Source: Rhodobacteraceae bacterium UBA6273
Lineage (GTDB): Bacteria > Pseudomonadota > Alphaproteobacteria > Rhodobacterales > Rhodobacteraceae
Direction of reading: 5' to 3'
Length of the DNA: 46,658 nucleotides
NCBI GenBank assembly: GCA_002440625.1
Contig: DJUV01000332.1
Span: forward strand, 1 to 46,658
Positions 17,475 to 25,893 of this stretch are shown here, piece by piece. The translations under genes and the position numbers were made by a program. The stretch's first letter is position 1; every line of letters begins with the position of its first letter. The notes under the pieces are model-generated. The model did no database searches and was not told the origin of the DNA. It saw nothing but the letters and a program-made list of their open reading frames with translations.

Positions 17475-18026
17475 TCATTGAGCTGTGATGGCGCGTTCAC
17501 GCAAGTATCGAACTATGTCCGCAGACTCCGGCATCCAGCGATCCTTCCCCTTGCTCGTGATCCGCAGCACTGGGACGGTGGCGCGCCCGCGCGCCTCCAG
17601 CAACTCTTCATAGTAGTTAGGATTATCCCAGACATGACGCAATTCGACATTTGCCTTAGTCTCCCTGATCGCATGCAGGACACGCTGGCAGAAAGGGCAT
17701 TGAGGATAGTAATAAAGTGCGAGACCAGTTTCGTTCAGGGGGTCAGGCAGGCTCAGCCGTTCGATGAAATGGTCGGCATACATCAGTGGCCAGGGATGGG
17801 TCTTGCCGAAACGTGCAAGACGTTCTTCCTCGACCGAGATGAGACACGTTACAATTTCGGCCTTGGACAGATTGCGGCCAAGAATACTGCTCAGGGGTCG
17901 CTGTAGAAAGCCCGCATACCAGATCGCCCAATCAGGATCTTCGCCGCCGACCTGAATGAACGCCATCGCATGGGCTTCCCCCGCCTTCTCGAACGCTTCT
18001 ATCAGCGCCTCGTGTTTGTTCTGCAT
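17475..18026 (-). CDS. Glutaredoxin/GST-N-like thiol protein with CPFC motif
   Basis: 183 residues from the ATG at 18026, which has a GGAGGGG site 5 nt upstream. The C-terminal 85 residues form a glutaredoxin/GST N-terminal fold: LALYYYPQCPFCQRVLHAIRE with the CPFC dithiol centre, then TVPVLRI (cis-Pro) and ESADIVRYLRE. The first 95 residues are soluble and unrecognised. It would act as a cytoplasmic thiol-disulfide or glutathione-dependent reductase. It is divergent from the thioredoxin-like gene at 18152. A longer reading to 18239 crosses that gene's upstream region and has no better start. Confidence 0.72.
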   Translation of the reverse strand: MQNKHEALIEAFEKAGEAHAMAFIQVGGEDPDWAIWYAGFLQRPLSSILGRNLSKAEIVTCLISVEEERLARFGKTHPWPLMYADHFIERLSLPDPLNETGLALYYYPQCPFCQRVLHAIRETKANVELRHVWDNPNYYEELLEARGRATVPVLRITSKGKDRWMPESADIVRYLRERAITAQ

Positions 18027-18151
18027 TCCGTCCCCTCCGGATTTGATAGCGGCCACACTGGCCATGATGTGCGCGCCGTCAATAGACAGGACGCCATGCC
18101 CAACGGCCGTTGGGGCTTGGCATCTTCGGCTTCGGTCACCATATTTCACGA

Positions 18152-19075
18152 ATGGCACATACATCCTTTCATGAACACCGCGAACTTGGCGAAATTGTCT
18201 GGCAGCGTGACTTCGATGTGGCTCTCTCACTTGCCGCAAAGAAGGATCTTCCAGTCCTCCTGCTGTTTCAGGAGATACCGGGTTGTTCGACCTGCGTGAA
18301 TTTCGGCCAGGATGTACTGAGCAATCCGCTCTTGGCCGAAGCGATCGAAGAAAACTTCATCGCGCTGGCCATCCACAATAACAAACCCGGCCGGGACGCT
18401 GAAATTCTGGCCCGGTTCCGTGAGCCGTCCTGGAACAATCCGGTCATCCACTTTCTCAGGCCCGATGGATCGCCGCTGATCCCCAAGCTGGCCAACCGTT
18501 ATGACCCGCTGGCGATTCATGACAAGCTTGTATCAGCGCTTGAGGCGATGGGGCGCCAGGTGCCGGAATATCTGCGGCTTTTGCGCGATGATCTTCTGGC
18601 CGATTACGGTCTGGCGCGCAGCGTCAACATCGAGACGCCATGTTTCTGGTCGGGCGAAACTTCGCTGGCCCAGCACCCGGCTGTGCTGACAACCGAGGCT
18701 GGCTGGATTGGCGACGAAGAAGTGGTCCGCATTGATTACGATCCCGCAAGAGTAGACATGGCGGCCTTGGCGAAATTCGCTGAAACCGAGGGCTTTGAGG
18801 TAGGTGAGCCCACGGGTTTCCGCACCGACAAGGCACCGCAATACTATATCAGCAAGTCGCGCTTCGCGCATCTGCCGCTTAGCCGGGCGCAGCGTACGCG
18901 GATCAATCTGGCTATCCCCTATCGTGACCGGCCCGAACGATTCCTTAGCCCCCGGCAGGCTGCATGGCTGGCCAAGCCAGACCTGACCACGCTTACCCCG
19001 GCATCGACCTATCGCGGCAACTTCCGCGCGGAATGGAAACGGCTGGGCGGTTTGGACAAGGCGGTGGCGGAATAA
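18152..19075 (+). CDS. VPGUxxT-family thioredoxin-like protein (Cys form) with MsrA-like C-terminal region
   Basis: 307 residues from the ATG at 18152. The N-terminal thioredoxin fold has LLLFQEIPGCSTCVNFGQDV, with the redox pair C45-S-T-C48 in the place where relatives can carry selenocysteine (V-P-G-U-x-x-T); here it is Cys, so no Sec insertion is needed. Residues about 170-240 (PAVLTTEAGWIGDEEVVRID, YDPARVDMAALAKFAETEGF) look like the substrate-binding part of MsrA without its catalytic Cys. There is no signal peptide, so it is cytoplasmic. It probably uses thiol chemistry on an oxidised substrate and belongs with the msr genes nearby. The start at 18110 is rejected: it lacks a ribosome site. 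Confidence 0.75.
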   Translation: MAHTSFHEHRELGEIVWQRDFDVALSLAAKKDLPVLLLFQEIPGCSTCVNFGQDVLSNPLLAEAIEENFIALAIHNNKPGRDAEILARFREPSWNNPVIHFLRPDGSPLIPKLANRYDPLAIHDKLVSALEAMGRQVPEYLRLLRDDLLADYGLARSVNIETPCFWSGETSLAQHPAVLTTEAGWIGDEEVVRIDYDPARVDMAALAKFAETEGFEVGEPTGFRTDKAPQYYISKSRFAHLPLSRAQRTRINLAIPYRDRPERFLSPRQAAWLAKPDLTTLTPASTYRGNFRAEWKRLGGLDKAVAE

Positions 19076-19138
19076 ATCCGCCACCGGCCCAGTCATCCCT
19101 GCCAGTCAACCCCACTGGTTAAACCTTGGCAGCCGCTG

Positions 19139-20128
19139 TCACCCCTTGGATGACAGGCTGGGGTGCCTGCCGAACTTGTTGCGCAAGGCCGACAGGAAAC
19201 GGTTGCCAAGTTGATCGGCATCGCGCGATGCGAACCGCGCGAAAAGTGCTGCGGCCAGAACCTGCGCCGAAGTGCGCTGGTCAATAGCGGCCTCGACGGT
19301 CCAGCGACCTTCGCCACTTTCGGTAACTTCTGCGGAATAAAGATCCAGCGACGGATTTGCCGCCAGCGCATCAGCCCCCAGGTCAAGAAGCCAGGAACTG
19401 ACCACACTGCCACGCCGCCAGACCTCGGCGATGGCGGCAAGATCAAGGTCATAGCGATAGTCTTCAGCGACGACCTCGTTCTTGGCAGAGGCGAACAGCG
19501 CAAAACCTTCGGCCATGGCCTGCATCATGCCATATTCGATCCCGTTATGGATCATCTTCACATAATGGCCCGAACCAGCCTTGCCGCAGTGCAGCCAGCC
19601 CTGTTCGCCGGGCGCCTCTGGCCCGCCGTCGCGTGCCGGCGTGCGTTGGGCCGCGTCGATACCCGGTGCCAGCGCGTCCAGAAGCGGCGCAATGCGGGTG
19701 ACCGCCGCCTGCGTCCCGCCCAGCATCAAGGAATAGCCGCGCGTCAGGCCGAAAACCCCGCCGCTGGTGCCGCAATCAGCCATCAGGATACCACGTTTGG
19801 CCAAGCTGCCAGCGCGGGCGACGCTTTCCTTGAAATGGCTGTTGCCGCCGTCCACGATCACATCATCAGGACCGCAGAAGCCCGCCAACTCGTCCAAGAC
19901 CTGCCCGGTTACTTCGCCAGCAGGCACCATCAGCCAGATCACCCGCGGCGGGGTTAGTGCGGCAACCAAGGCGGGCAGATCGGGCCATGCCGTAGCACCG
20001 GTCTCGGCAGCAATCTCTTCGCGCGTTGCGGCGGAATTGGCGAAGATGTGACAATGATGCCCGGCCTTTGACAACCGGCGCACCATATTGCCGCCCATGC
20101 GGCCAAGACCAACAAAGCCCAGTTCCAT
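19139..20128 (-). CDS. gnd: 6-phosphogluconate dehydrogenase, decarboxylating (short form)
   Basis: A 329-residue enzyme. It begins with a Rossmann NAD(P) site (MELGFVGLGRMGGNM); DGGNSHFKESV, CGTSGGVFGL and the catalytic KMIHNGIEYGMMQAMAEG all match the family. The length fits the short Gnd/GntZ/YqeC type, often NAD-linked, and not the ~470-residue form. It oxidises 6-phosphogluconate to ribulose 5-phosphate and CO2, supplying NAD(P)H. Placement beside thiol and methionine-sulfoxide enzymes suggests a role in reductant supply (inference). It is convergent with the thioredoxin-like gene. Confidence 0.9.
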   Translation of the reverse strand: MELGFVGLGRMGGNMVRRLSKAGHHCHIFANSAATREEIAAETGATAWPDLPALVAALTPPRVIWLMVPAGEVTGQVLDELAGFCGPDDVIVDGGNSHFKESVARAGSLAKRGILMADCGTSGGVFGLTRGYSLMLGGTQAAVTRIAPLLDALAPGIDAAQRTPARDGGPEAPGEQGWLHCGKAGSGHYVKMIHNGIEYGMMQAMAEGFALFASAKNEVVAEDYRYDLDLAAIAEVWRRGSVVSSWLLDLGADALAANPSLDLYSAEVTESGEGRWTVEAAIDQRTSAQVLAAALFARFASRDADQLGNRFLSALRNKFGRHPSLSSKG

Positions 20129-20179
20129 CCAGTTCTCCTCTCGTCATTGTAACGGCGGGACAAGGCCCGCCGGATAAGT

Positions 20180-20461
20180 TCAGCCGACCTGCACGCCCCG
20201 CCAGAAGGCCACACGGCCCTTGATCTCGGCGGCGGCAGACTTGGGGATCGGGTAGAACCAGGCGGCATCGGTATTGGTCTGGCCATCCACGTTCAGCGAG
20301 TAATACGAGGCGGTGCCTTTCCAGGGGCACACGCTGTGGCGTTCGCTGGCGACCAGATACTCGGGTTTTACGCTTTCCAGCGGGAAGTAGTGATTTCCTT
20401 CGACCACGACCGTGTCATCGCTTTCCGCGACCACCTGCCCGTTCCAGATTGCCTTGACCAT
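20180..20461 (-). CDS. DUF427 domain protein
   Basis: A 93-residue protein covering the whole DUF427 domain: MVKAIWNGQVVAESDDTVVV, YFPLESVKPEYL, then CPWKGTASYYSL and AWFYPIPK. The single conserved Cys-Pro-Trp-Lys-Gly block is diagnostic. The biochemical function of DUF427 is unknown. It lies 16 bp after the uracil-DNA glycosylase-like gene and before gnd, all on the minus strand, so it is probably co-transcribed with them. Confidence 0.85.
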   Translation of the reverse strand: MVKAIWNGQVVAESDDTVVVEGNHYFPLESVKPEYLVASERHSVCPWKGTASYYSLNVDGQTNTDAAWFYPIPKSAAAEIKGRVAFWRGVQVG

Positions 20462-20476
20462 GATTTCCTCCGAAAG

Positions 20477-21091
20477 TCAGGGTGAATGATCCATCACGGC
20501 GCGCACGCGCGACCGCAGGGCCGGGATCAGCTCGGCCTCGAACCAGGAGTTTCGGCGCAGGAAGGCATTGTTGCGCCACGAGGGGTGCGGCAGGGGCAGC
20601 ACATCAGGCCACCACTGCCGCCAGTTGGCGACGGTTGCCGTAACGCCCGCCTCGCGGGTTGCTTGGCCCAGATGCCAGCCCTGGGCATAACCGCCGATGA
20701 CGATGGTCAGCACGACATGCCCGATCGCCTTCAAAACGTCGGCCCGCCAGGCCTGCGCACAGCGGGGCGGGGGCGGCAGATCGCTGCCTTTGGCGTCATA
20801 GCCGGGGAAACAAAACGCCATGGGCACCACGGAAACCCGGTCGCGGTCATAAAATTCTTCCCGCGAAAGCCCCATCCAGTCGCGCAGCCGATCACCCGAA
20901 CGATCATCGAAAGGTACGCCGGATTCATGCACCCTGAGGCCAGGTGCCTGCCCGACGATCAATATCCGCACGCCGCTGCGAAACCAGACAATAGGGCGTG
21001 GTTCGTGATGGGTCGCGGTCTGGGCGAATTCCGCCGCGCACAGGCGACAGATGCGAATCCGGTTGGCAATCTGGGGCTCGTGCGTAGTCAT
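20477..21091 (-). CDS. Uracil-DNA glycosylase family protein
   Basis: 204 residues from the ATG at 21091, which overlaps the upstream stop as ATGA. The UDG-superfamily fold shows ILIVGQAPGLRVHESGVPFD (motif 1, GQAPG) and LPLPHPSWRNNAF (motif 2 region, HPS). An N-terminal CRLCAAEF pair could be part of a metal site, but a full Fe-S cysteine set is not evident. Members excise damaged bases or remain uncharacterised; activity here is inferred. It shares a unit with the sulfite-oxidase-fold gene. Confidence 0.8.
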   Translation of the reverse strand: MTTHEPQIANRIRICRLCAAEFAQTATHHEPRPIVWFRSGVRILIVGQAPGLRVHESGVPFDDRSGDRLRDWMGLSREEFYDRDRVSVVPMAFCFPGYDAKGSDLPPPPRCAQAWRADVLKAIGHVVLTIVIGGYAQGWHLGQATREAGVTATVANWRQWWPDVLPLPHPSWRNNAFLRRNSWFEAELIPALRSRVRAVMDHSP

Positions 21092-21669
21092 TCCCGATAC
21101 CTCTGTTCTTTCCAGGGATCGCCATAATTGTGATAGCCAAGCTTTTCCCAATAGCCCTTGTAGTCGAAGGGGCTGAAATGTAGCCCGCGTAACCATTTTG
21201 CACTTTTCCAGAAATAGAGGCCGGGCACCACAAGCCGGGCCGGGCCACCGTGGTCTTCCGCCAGCGGCTGCCCCTCGTATTCAGTGGCGACAAAGGCCTT
21301 GTCTTCCAGAAGATCGGCCAGTCGCAGGTTGGCGGAATAGCTGCCATCCGCCCTCGCCTGAACATAGGTCGCCTCGGGCCTCGGCCCGACAAGATCGGCC
21401 AGCAAGGTAACCGACACTCCCCGCCAGCGCGTGTCCAGCTTGGACCAGCGCGTGACGCAGTGGATATCCACGATAAACTCTTGCTGCGGCAAGGCCATGA
21501 GACCCTGCCAATCCAGAGCGACCGGCTGGGCAACATCGCCATCCAGCGTCAGCGACCAGATTTCCTTACCTGCTGTGGTAGGGGTGCCGGCCGTCATCAC
21601 CGGAAACTTCTGCGTGACCACCTGATTGGGCGGCAGGCGCGGACGCCCGTCCTTTAGATACTCGGTCAT
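21088..21669 (-). CDS. Sulfite-oxidase-fold molybdopterin oxidoreductase
   Basis: A 193-residue protein of the oxidoreductase molybdopterin-binding family. WSLTLDGDVAQPVALDWQGL is the usual opening, and IHCVTRWSKLDTRWRGV contains the Cys expected to ligate Mo; GLHFSPFDYKGYWEKLGYHN closes the domain. There is no Tat signal, so it is probably cytoplasmic, unlike the periplasmic MsrP/YedY. The substrate is unknown; a methionine-sulfoxide or sulfoxide reductase role would suit the island but is speculative. Confidence 0.82.
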   Translation of the reverse strand: MTEYLKDGRPRLPPNQVVTQKFPVMTAGTPTTAGKEIWSLTLDGDVAQPVALDWQGLMALPQQEFIVDIHCVTRWSKLDTRWRGVSVTLLADLVGPRPEATYVQARADGSYSANLRLADLLEDKAFVATEYEGQPLAEDHGGPARLVVPGLYFWKSAKWLRGLHFSPFDYKGYWEKLGYHNYGDPWKEQRYRE

Positions 21670-21684
21670 CGTCGCGGTCCCTGC

Positions 21685-22131
21685 TCAAAGCACCTCATCG
21701 ATTTGCAGCTTTCGGCCGCGGAATTCGCAGGTCTCGCCCGCCCGCTTACCCTCGAGCGCCGCATAGATCGGCGCGGCCTGCGAGATGCCGACAAACTGCT
21801 TGCCCTGGCAGATGAACTCTGCGGTCGAGACGCCGATCACCAGATAGCGGTCGCCGATGCGCACTGCCGCGCCTGGAACAACCTCGTCCTTGGGGCCGAA
21901 ATCCAGCGATTGCAGCGCCGCGATCTTGGCCTGGGCCTCGTGCTCACGGTCGTCGAAGGCCTCGGCCAGATCTGCGGCGGTTTCGGCCTGCGCCTGTTCG
22001 TCGTTTTCGACGGGTTCCGAGCGGTCCAGCCGCGCCGAAGCGAGGAAGCGTTCATAAGTCTTGTGGGCCTGCGCAAGCTCGGCCCCGGTCAGAGCCAGCA
22101 TCGTAGTGCGGAGGTGGGACTTGTCGATCAT
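21685..22131 (-). CDS. GreA/GreB-family transcript-cleavage-like factor
   Basis: 148 residues from the ATG at 22131, chosen because AAAGGA lies 6 nt upstream; an ATG at 22137 is too close to it. The N-terminal half is an acidic helical hairpin (ENDEQAQAETAADLAEAFDD, REHEAQAKIAALQSL) and the C-terminal half the FKBP-like Gre domain (VVPGAAVRIGDRYLVIGV, FVGISQAAPIYAALEGKRAG). Gre factors rescue backtracked RNA polymerase; short plasmid-borne members may act as stress variants. It is transcribed towards the sulfite-oxidase-fold gene, 16 bp away. Confidence 0.82.
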   Translation of the reverse strand: MIDKSHLRTTMLALTGAELAQAHKTYERFLASARLDRSEPVENDEQAQAETAADLAEAFDDREHEAQAKIAALQSLDFGPKDEVVPGAAVRIGDRYLVIGVSTAEFICQGKQFVGISQAAPIYAALEGKRAGETCEFRGRKLQIDEVL

Positions 22132-22222
22132 TTTCATTCCTTTAGTTTGGCTTTCAGTCTGGGATCGGTCTGGACTGCCGTCGCCACCGGAAAGCGCGGC
22201 GGGCATGGGGGAGTGACGAGAT

Positions 22223-22909
22223 ATGGGCGCTGCTTTGTCGATTGTGATCCTGTTCACGGTCACGACTACTATCGTCCGCATCGCTGGGCTCGTACTGGAA
22301 CACAGCGGCATCCCGCGGCATGTCGCCAGGCTTCAGGCGGTGTCCGCGCTGACGGGGGCTGGGTTCACCACAAGCGAATCCGAACTCTTGCTGCAAACCC
22401 CGGAACGGCGCCATGTGCTGGTCGCTCTGATGGTTACCGGCAGCATCGGGCTCGGCTCTCTGATTGCAACGGTGGTCGTAGGCGCTTTTGGTGTCAGCAC
22501 GTCGATGACAGGATTGCTCGGGCAGTTGGGCGCGGTCGCCGCTGCCATTATCTATCTGCGCTATGTGCTGCTGACGCCTTGGGCAGACCGGCTGATCTGC
22601 AGCTTGGCCTCGCGCTGGCTGTCGCGTACGGGCGCGGGTAAACTGCCGTTCCTTGTGCTTCATCGGTTGGGCGAAGATGCGATGATTGCCGAACATCGGT
22701 TGGTTCGCCACCCCCCGGAAAACCCCGCCGACTGGGGCGCAGCGGCCGGTCTGATCCCGGTCGCGCTGCGCAATGCAGACGGAATAGTCCATAACGGATG
22801 GAGTGGGCTGGCAGGCGAGGGGCAGAATGTCATCCTTTGCGGCCGACTTGAGGCCCATGCCGCCTTTGCCACGGCCTTTGGGACCCCCATCGAAAACCGG
22901 GGGCACTGA
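22223..22909 (+). CDS. Integral membrane protein, possibly channel- or transport-related
   Basis: 228 residues with three or four hydrophobic segments in the first 120 (starting GAALSIVILFTVTTTIVRIA) and a soluble C-terminal domain of about 90 residues (AGLIPVALRNADGIVHNGWS) that faintly resembles TrkA-C/RCK-C-like domains. AVSALTGAGFTTSES recalls loop segments of K+ transporters, but I do not claim the family. It ends 6 bp before zntB on the same strand, so the two probably act together in ion handling. Confidence 0.65.
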   Translation: MGAALSIVILFTVTTTIVRIAGLVLEHSGIPRHVARLQAVSALTGAGFTTSESELLLQTPERRHVLVALMVTGSIGLGSLIATVVVGAFGVSTSMTGLLGQLGAVAAAIIYLRYVLLTPWADRLICSLASRWLSRTGAGKLPFLVLHRLGEDAMIAEHRLVRHPPENPADWGAAAGLIPVALRNADGIVHNGWSGLAGEGQNVILCGRLEAHAAFATAFGTPIENRGH

Positions 22910-22915
22910 AACCAC

Positions 22916-23848
22916 ATGGACACCGCCCGCACCACGCCTGGCTTCCTGCATCTGTTGCCACTGAAAGGTGGCGGCGAATGGCTGCACATGTGCATCCGCC
23001 ACACGGAGACTTCGGGTTATCTGATGGACGAAGCGGCGCTGGACGATCTGATCGTCGATGCGCTGATGGAAGAGGACACCCGCTCGCGTATCAGGGTGCG
23101 CGACGAGGGGATCATGGTCCTTCTGAAGGCCATGCATCTGCGCGGAGAGGAAATGGCGCGCCCCGAAGACATGATCTCGATGCGATTGTGGCTGACGCCC
23201 CATCGGGTGATCAGCACGCGCGAGGCCGATGTCGATCCGATCGTTGAAATTGCGACGCGCCTGACGAACGACGGCGGTCCCACCACACCAGGTGCCTTTC
23301 TGGCCGATCTGGTGGAGGAGCATCTGGATGAGATTGAGACGCAGGTCGAGATGATCGAGGATGACACCACACAGATCGCCCAGATGATCGGCAACCACCA
23401 GCTGGAATTCGCCTGCCCGAACATGGCCGATACCGAAACTCGCATCAGCGGCTTTCTGCGGCATCTGGCGCCGCAGCGTCCAGTGCTGGAAACGCTTTCG
23501 ACCCTGCACCACCCGGTTCTGGACGACCGCAGCCGCGCCCGGCTTGACGATGGGTTGAACCGACTGCTGCGGTATCTTGAAACGCTGCAGAACCTGCGCG
23601 AACAGATTGCCATCCTGAACGATCAGGTCAGCCGTATCCAGGACCGTCGGTTGAACCGCTCGTCCTACGCCTTTGCCGCAGCGGCGACGATCTTTCTGCC
23701 GCTTGGCTTTGTGACCGGCCTGTTCGGGGTGAATCTGATGGGGCTGCCGTTGGAAGACAGCCCGCAGGGATTCTGGATCCTGACAGCCATTTGCCTTGCG
23801 CTCAGCCTTGGGCTGCTGGCGCTGTTTCGTTGGCGTAAATGGCTGTGA
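22916..23848 (+). CDS. zntB: ZntB/CorA-family zinc transporter
   Basis: A 310-residue protein with a large cytoplasmic N-terminal domain (LWLTPHRVISTREADVDPI), a long helix (residues about 145-235) and two C-terminal membrane helices: YAFAAAATIFLPLGFVTGLF then GVNLMGLP, and the last about 280-300. GVN is the CorA-superfamily signature loop, and the overall form fits ZntB better than CorA. It would move Zn2+ across the inner membrane. It lies directly downstream of the membrane protein at 22223 and is convergent with the ABM gene. Confidence 0.85.
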   Translation: MDTARTTPGFLHLLPLKGGGEWLHMCIRHTETSGYLMDEAALDDLIVDALMEEDTRSRIRVRDEGIMVLLKAMHLRGEEMARPEDMISMRLWLTPHRVISTREADVDPIVEIATRLTNDGGPTTPGAFLADLVEEHLDEIETQVEMIEDDTTQIAQMIGNHQLEFACPNMADTETRISGFLRHLAPQRPVLETLSTLHHPVLDDRSRARLDDGLNRLLRYLETLQNLREQIAILNDQVSRIQDRRLNRSSYAFAAAATIFLPLGFVTGLFGVNLMGLPLEDSPQGFWILTAICLALSLGLLALFRWRKWL

Positions 23849-23862
23849 AAGGATCTGGCTGA

Positions 23863-24180
23863 TCACAAGGTCCCCCGGGGTGGCTTGCTGTGGTGTTCCA
23901 CCACTTCGGCCACGATCACATCGTATTCGGTAAAGACATCGGCCTTGCCGCGCTCTTTGGCGTATTTGTGTTCGGGATGGACATCCCATTCTTCAATGGC
24001 GTCGAAGCTTTCGAAATAGCCGATCAAGACCTTTTCGCCGTCATCGGCGGTAAAGACCTTGTGGCTGATGTAGCCGTTTAGACCGCGCACAACGGTGACC
24101 ATACGTGCATAAAGATCATCGAACTCGCCCTGAAAATCCGGGTCGACGCGGTGGCGGAATACCTCGACATGCATCGCCAT
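23863..24180 (-). CDS. Antibiotic-biosynthesis-monooxygenase (ABM) domain protein
   Basis: A 105-residue dimeric alpha/beta-barrel-type protein: MHVEVFRHRVDPDFQGEFDD, VVRGLNGYISHKVFTADDGE, VLIGYFESFDAIEEWDVHPE. These are the usual ABM-domain blocks. Members are cofactor-free monooxygenases or haem-degrading enzymes, and the substrate cannot be predicted. It is the last gene of the long minus-strand run starting at msrB, 14 bp after the antiporter gene. Confidence 0.8.
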   Translation of the reverse strand: MAMHVEVFRHRVDPDFQGEFDDLYARMVTVVRGLNGYISHKVFTADDGEKVLIGYFESFDAIEEWDVHPEHKYAKERGKADVFTEYDVIVAEVVEHHSKPPRGTL

Positions 24181-24194
24181 TCTTACTTTCCTTT

Positions 24195-25397
24195 CTACAT
24201 CTGGTTGCGGGTTTGCCCGATGCGACGGGCCAAGGGATTTGCGGTGATACCGTGCATGATGATCGAAAACCCGACAGTCAGTGACACGCAGGCCAGCAGC
24301 TCTTCCTCGTTGGGGAAATCGAACTCGGCCATCATCAGCAGAGTGAACAGGATCGAGGCCAGGCCGCGCGGGCCGAACCAGCCCAGAAACAGTTTTTCCC
24401 GCAGGGGCAACCCGGTCCCGGTAAGCGAGATCGCGATGGGCAGGATCCGGACAACCGTCAGGAACAACACACCGAGGATAACTGTTGTCACCCCCGCGTG
24501 GGCAATACCGTCCGGTAGCAGGAACGCTCCGAAGACAAGAAAGGCGGCCATGGTCAGAAGCTGGCCCACGCCTTCCATGAATTCACCGATGAAATGAATG
24601 TCATGGCGATAGGTATTTCCGAAGGTCATCCCGGCGACAAAGGCGGCTACAAAGCCATTTCCACCCAGCAAAGCAGCCGAGACATAGGCCGAAAAGGCCG
24701 AAAGGACAAACAGCACAGCCCCCGCCGAGACCTGCATCAGGTTGCGGGTCTGTGACCAGTCCATTGCCTTTGCTGTCGCCCAGCCGGTGACAACACCAGC
24801 GAGTACGCCAAAGGTCACCTCGGTCAGCGCCTCGACCGCGAGATGCAGGCCCGACACCGGTTCATGGCCTACCATCGTCGAGGCAAGCGTAGCCCCCAGC
24901 ACGACAAAGGGTAGTGCCAGCCCGTCGTTCAGCCCGCTTTCGACGTTGATCGTCTGCCCGAGATGTTCGGGAACCTCAGAGTTCGTCACGACCGCCTGTC
25001 CCAGTGCCGCGTCCGTGGGGGTCAGAACCGCCGCTGTCAAAAGGGCCATGGCAAGGCTTGTGCCCGGGTTCAGCCCAAAGGCCACCACCGTTCCAAGGGC
25101 GACTGTGAGGGGCATACCGACCACCAGCATCCGCGCGGGCAGCGCCCAGTTCATCCGCAACCGACGAAACTGCACGTGGCTCGCATCTGCAAACAGCACA
25201 AGGATGAGCGTCACCTCGGCCAGAATAATCTTGCCCTCATGCACGGTGCCGGGCGGCAGGGTAGCCTGCAATGGCCCGCTCAGGGCAAGTCCCAATCCGG
25301 TGAAAAGGATCGGCAAGGTCAACACCGTCCGCGACAGCCGCTTGCTGAACAGCGAATAGGCAGCAAAGGCCGCGAGAATGGCCAGCATCTCAATCAA
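24195..25397 (-). CDS. CPA1-type cation:proton antiporter
   Basis: A 400-residue protein with about 11-12 hydrophobic segments and the Na_H_Exchanger signatures: LTAAVLTPTDAALGQAVV, then TINVESGLNDGLALPFVVLG, whose ND pair is the ion-binding core. GWFGPRGLASILFTLL near the C-terminus is also typical. It exchanges Na+ or K+ for protons at the inner membrane. It overlaps the upstream msrA-like gene by 8 nt, so it is in the same operon; cytoplasmic pH control under oxidative stress is a possible link (inference). Confidence 0.87.
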   Translation of the reverse strand: MIEMLAILAAFAAYSLFSKRLSRTVLTLPILFTGLGLALSGPLQATLPPGTVHEGKIILAEVTLILVLFADASHVQFRRLRMNWALPARMLVVGMPLTVALGTVVAFGLNPGTSLAMALLTAAVLTPTDAALGQAVVTNSEVPEHLGQTINVESGLNDGLALPFVVLGATLASTMVGHEPVSGLHLAVEALTEVTFGVLAGVVTGWATAKAMDWSQTRNLMQVSAGAVLFVLSAFSAYVSAALLGGNGFVAAFVAGMTFGNTYRHDIHFIGEFMEGVGQLLTMAAFLVFGAFLLPDGIAHAGVTTVILGVLFLTVVRILPIAISLTGTGLPLREKLFLGWFGPRGLASILFTLLMMAEFDFPNEEELLACVSLTVGFSIIMHGITANPLARRIGQTRNQM

Positions 25398-25887
25398 TGG
25401 TCACGGCCTCCCGCCGAAGACTTGCGAAACGGGCCCGCAAGAGGGCCAGCTTGGGTTCGATATAGGCCTCGCAGAACGGGCCTCCGCGGTTGTGGTCGTA
25501 GTAGTTGCGGAACCGTTCATCCGATGGCTTGAAGGCCCGGAACGGCAGGACTGAGGTCACGAACACACTGTCGGTCTGCGCCGCAAGATCGGCGAGGATC
25601 CGGCGGGCGGCGGCGGCATCGGTTTCCTCCCTTGCATAGATCGCGCTGCGATATTTCCCGCGCATCTTGTGATTTGACATGCTGGCATGTGTCGCCAGAT
25701 GGACCGCGATCAGATCGTCAAATCCGATCTGGTCCGGATCCCATGTGACGCTCACCGCCTCGGAAAAGGTCTCCTGCGGCGGATCGGCGGCAATAAAGCC
25801 CTGGGCGACCCTGGCCACCCCCCGCAGTGATTGGAACACCGCCTCGGTGCACCAATGGCAACCGCCTCCGAACCCTGCACTGGCCAT
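25390..25887 (-). CDS. Divergent MsrA-like methionine sulfoxide reductase
   Basis: 165 residues from the ATG at 25887 (a TTG six bases upstream is less likely). MsrA fold: ASAGFGGGCHWCTEAVFQSL in place of the standard GGCFWGxE, then GFIAADPPQETFSEAVSVTW and FDDLIAVHLATH. The catalytic Cys is kept, but Phe is replaced by His and a second Cys follows three residues later (C-H-W-C), which could serve as the resolving Cys. Reduction of methionine-S-sulfoxide is likely but not certain. It sits between the AhpD-like and antiporter genes, distinct from the canonical msrA at 32165. Confidence 0.82.
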   Translation of the reverse strand: MASAGFGGGCHWCTEAVFQSLRGVARVAQGFIAADPPQETFSEAVSVTWDPDQIGFDDLIAVHLATHASMSNHKMRGKYRSAIYAREETDAAAARRILADLAAQTDSVFVTSVLPFRAFKPSDERFRNYYDHNRGGPFCEAYIEPKLALLRARFASLRREAVTID

Positions 25888-25893
25888 TGTCAA

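Noticed and set aside
18284-18295. Possible selenocysteine site in the thioredoxin-like protein
   Set aside because: The codon in the Sec position of the VPGUxxT motif is TGT (Cys), so no recoding is needed.
22154-23989. 611-codon open frame on the minus strand
   Set aside because: Antisense to the membrane protein and ZntB genes; no recognisable domain and low-complexity composition.
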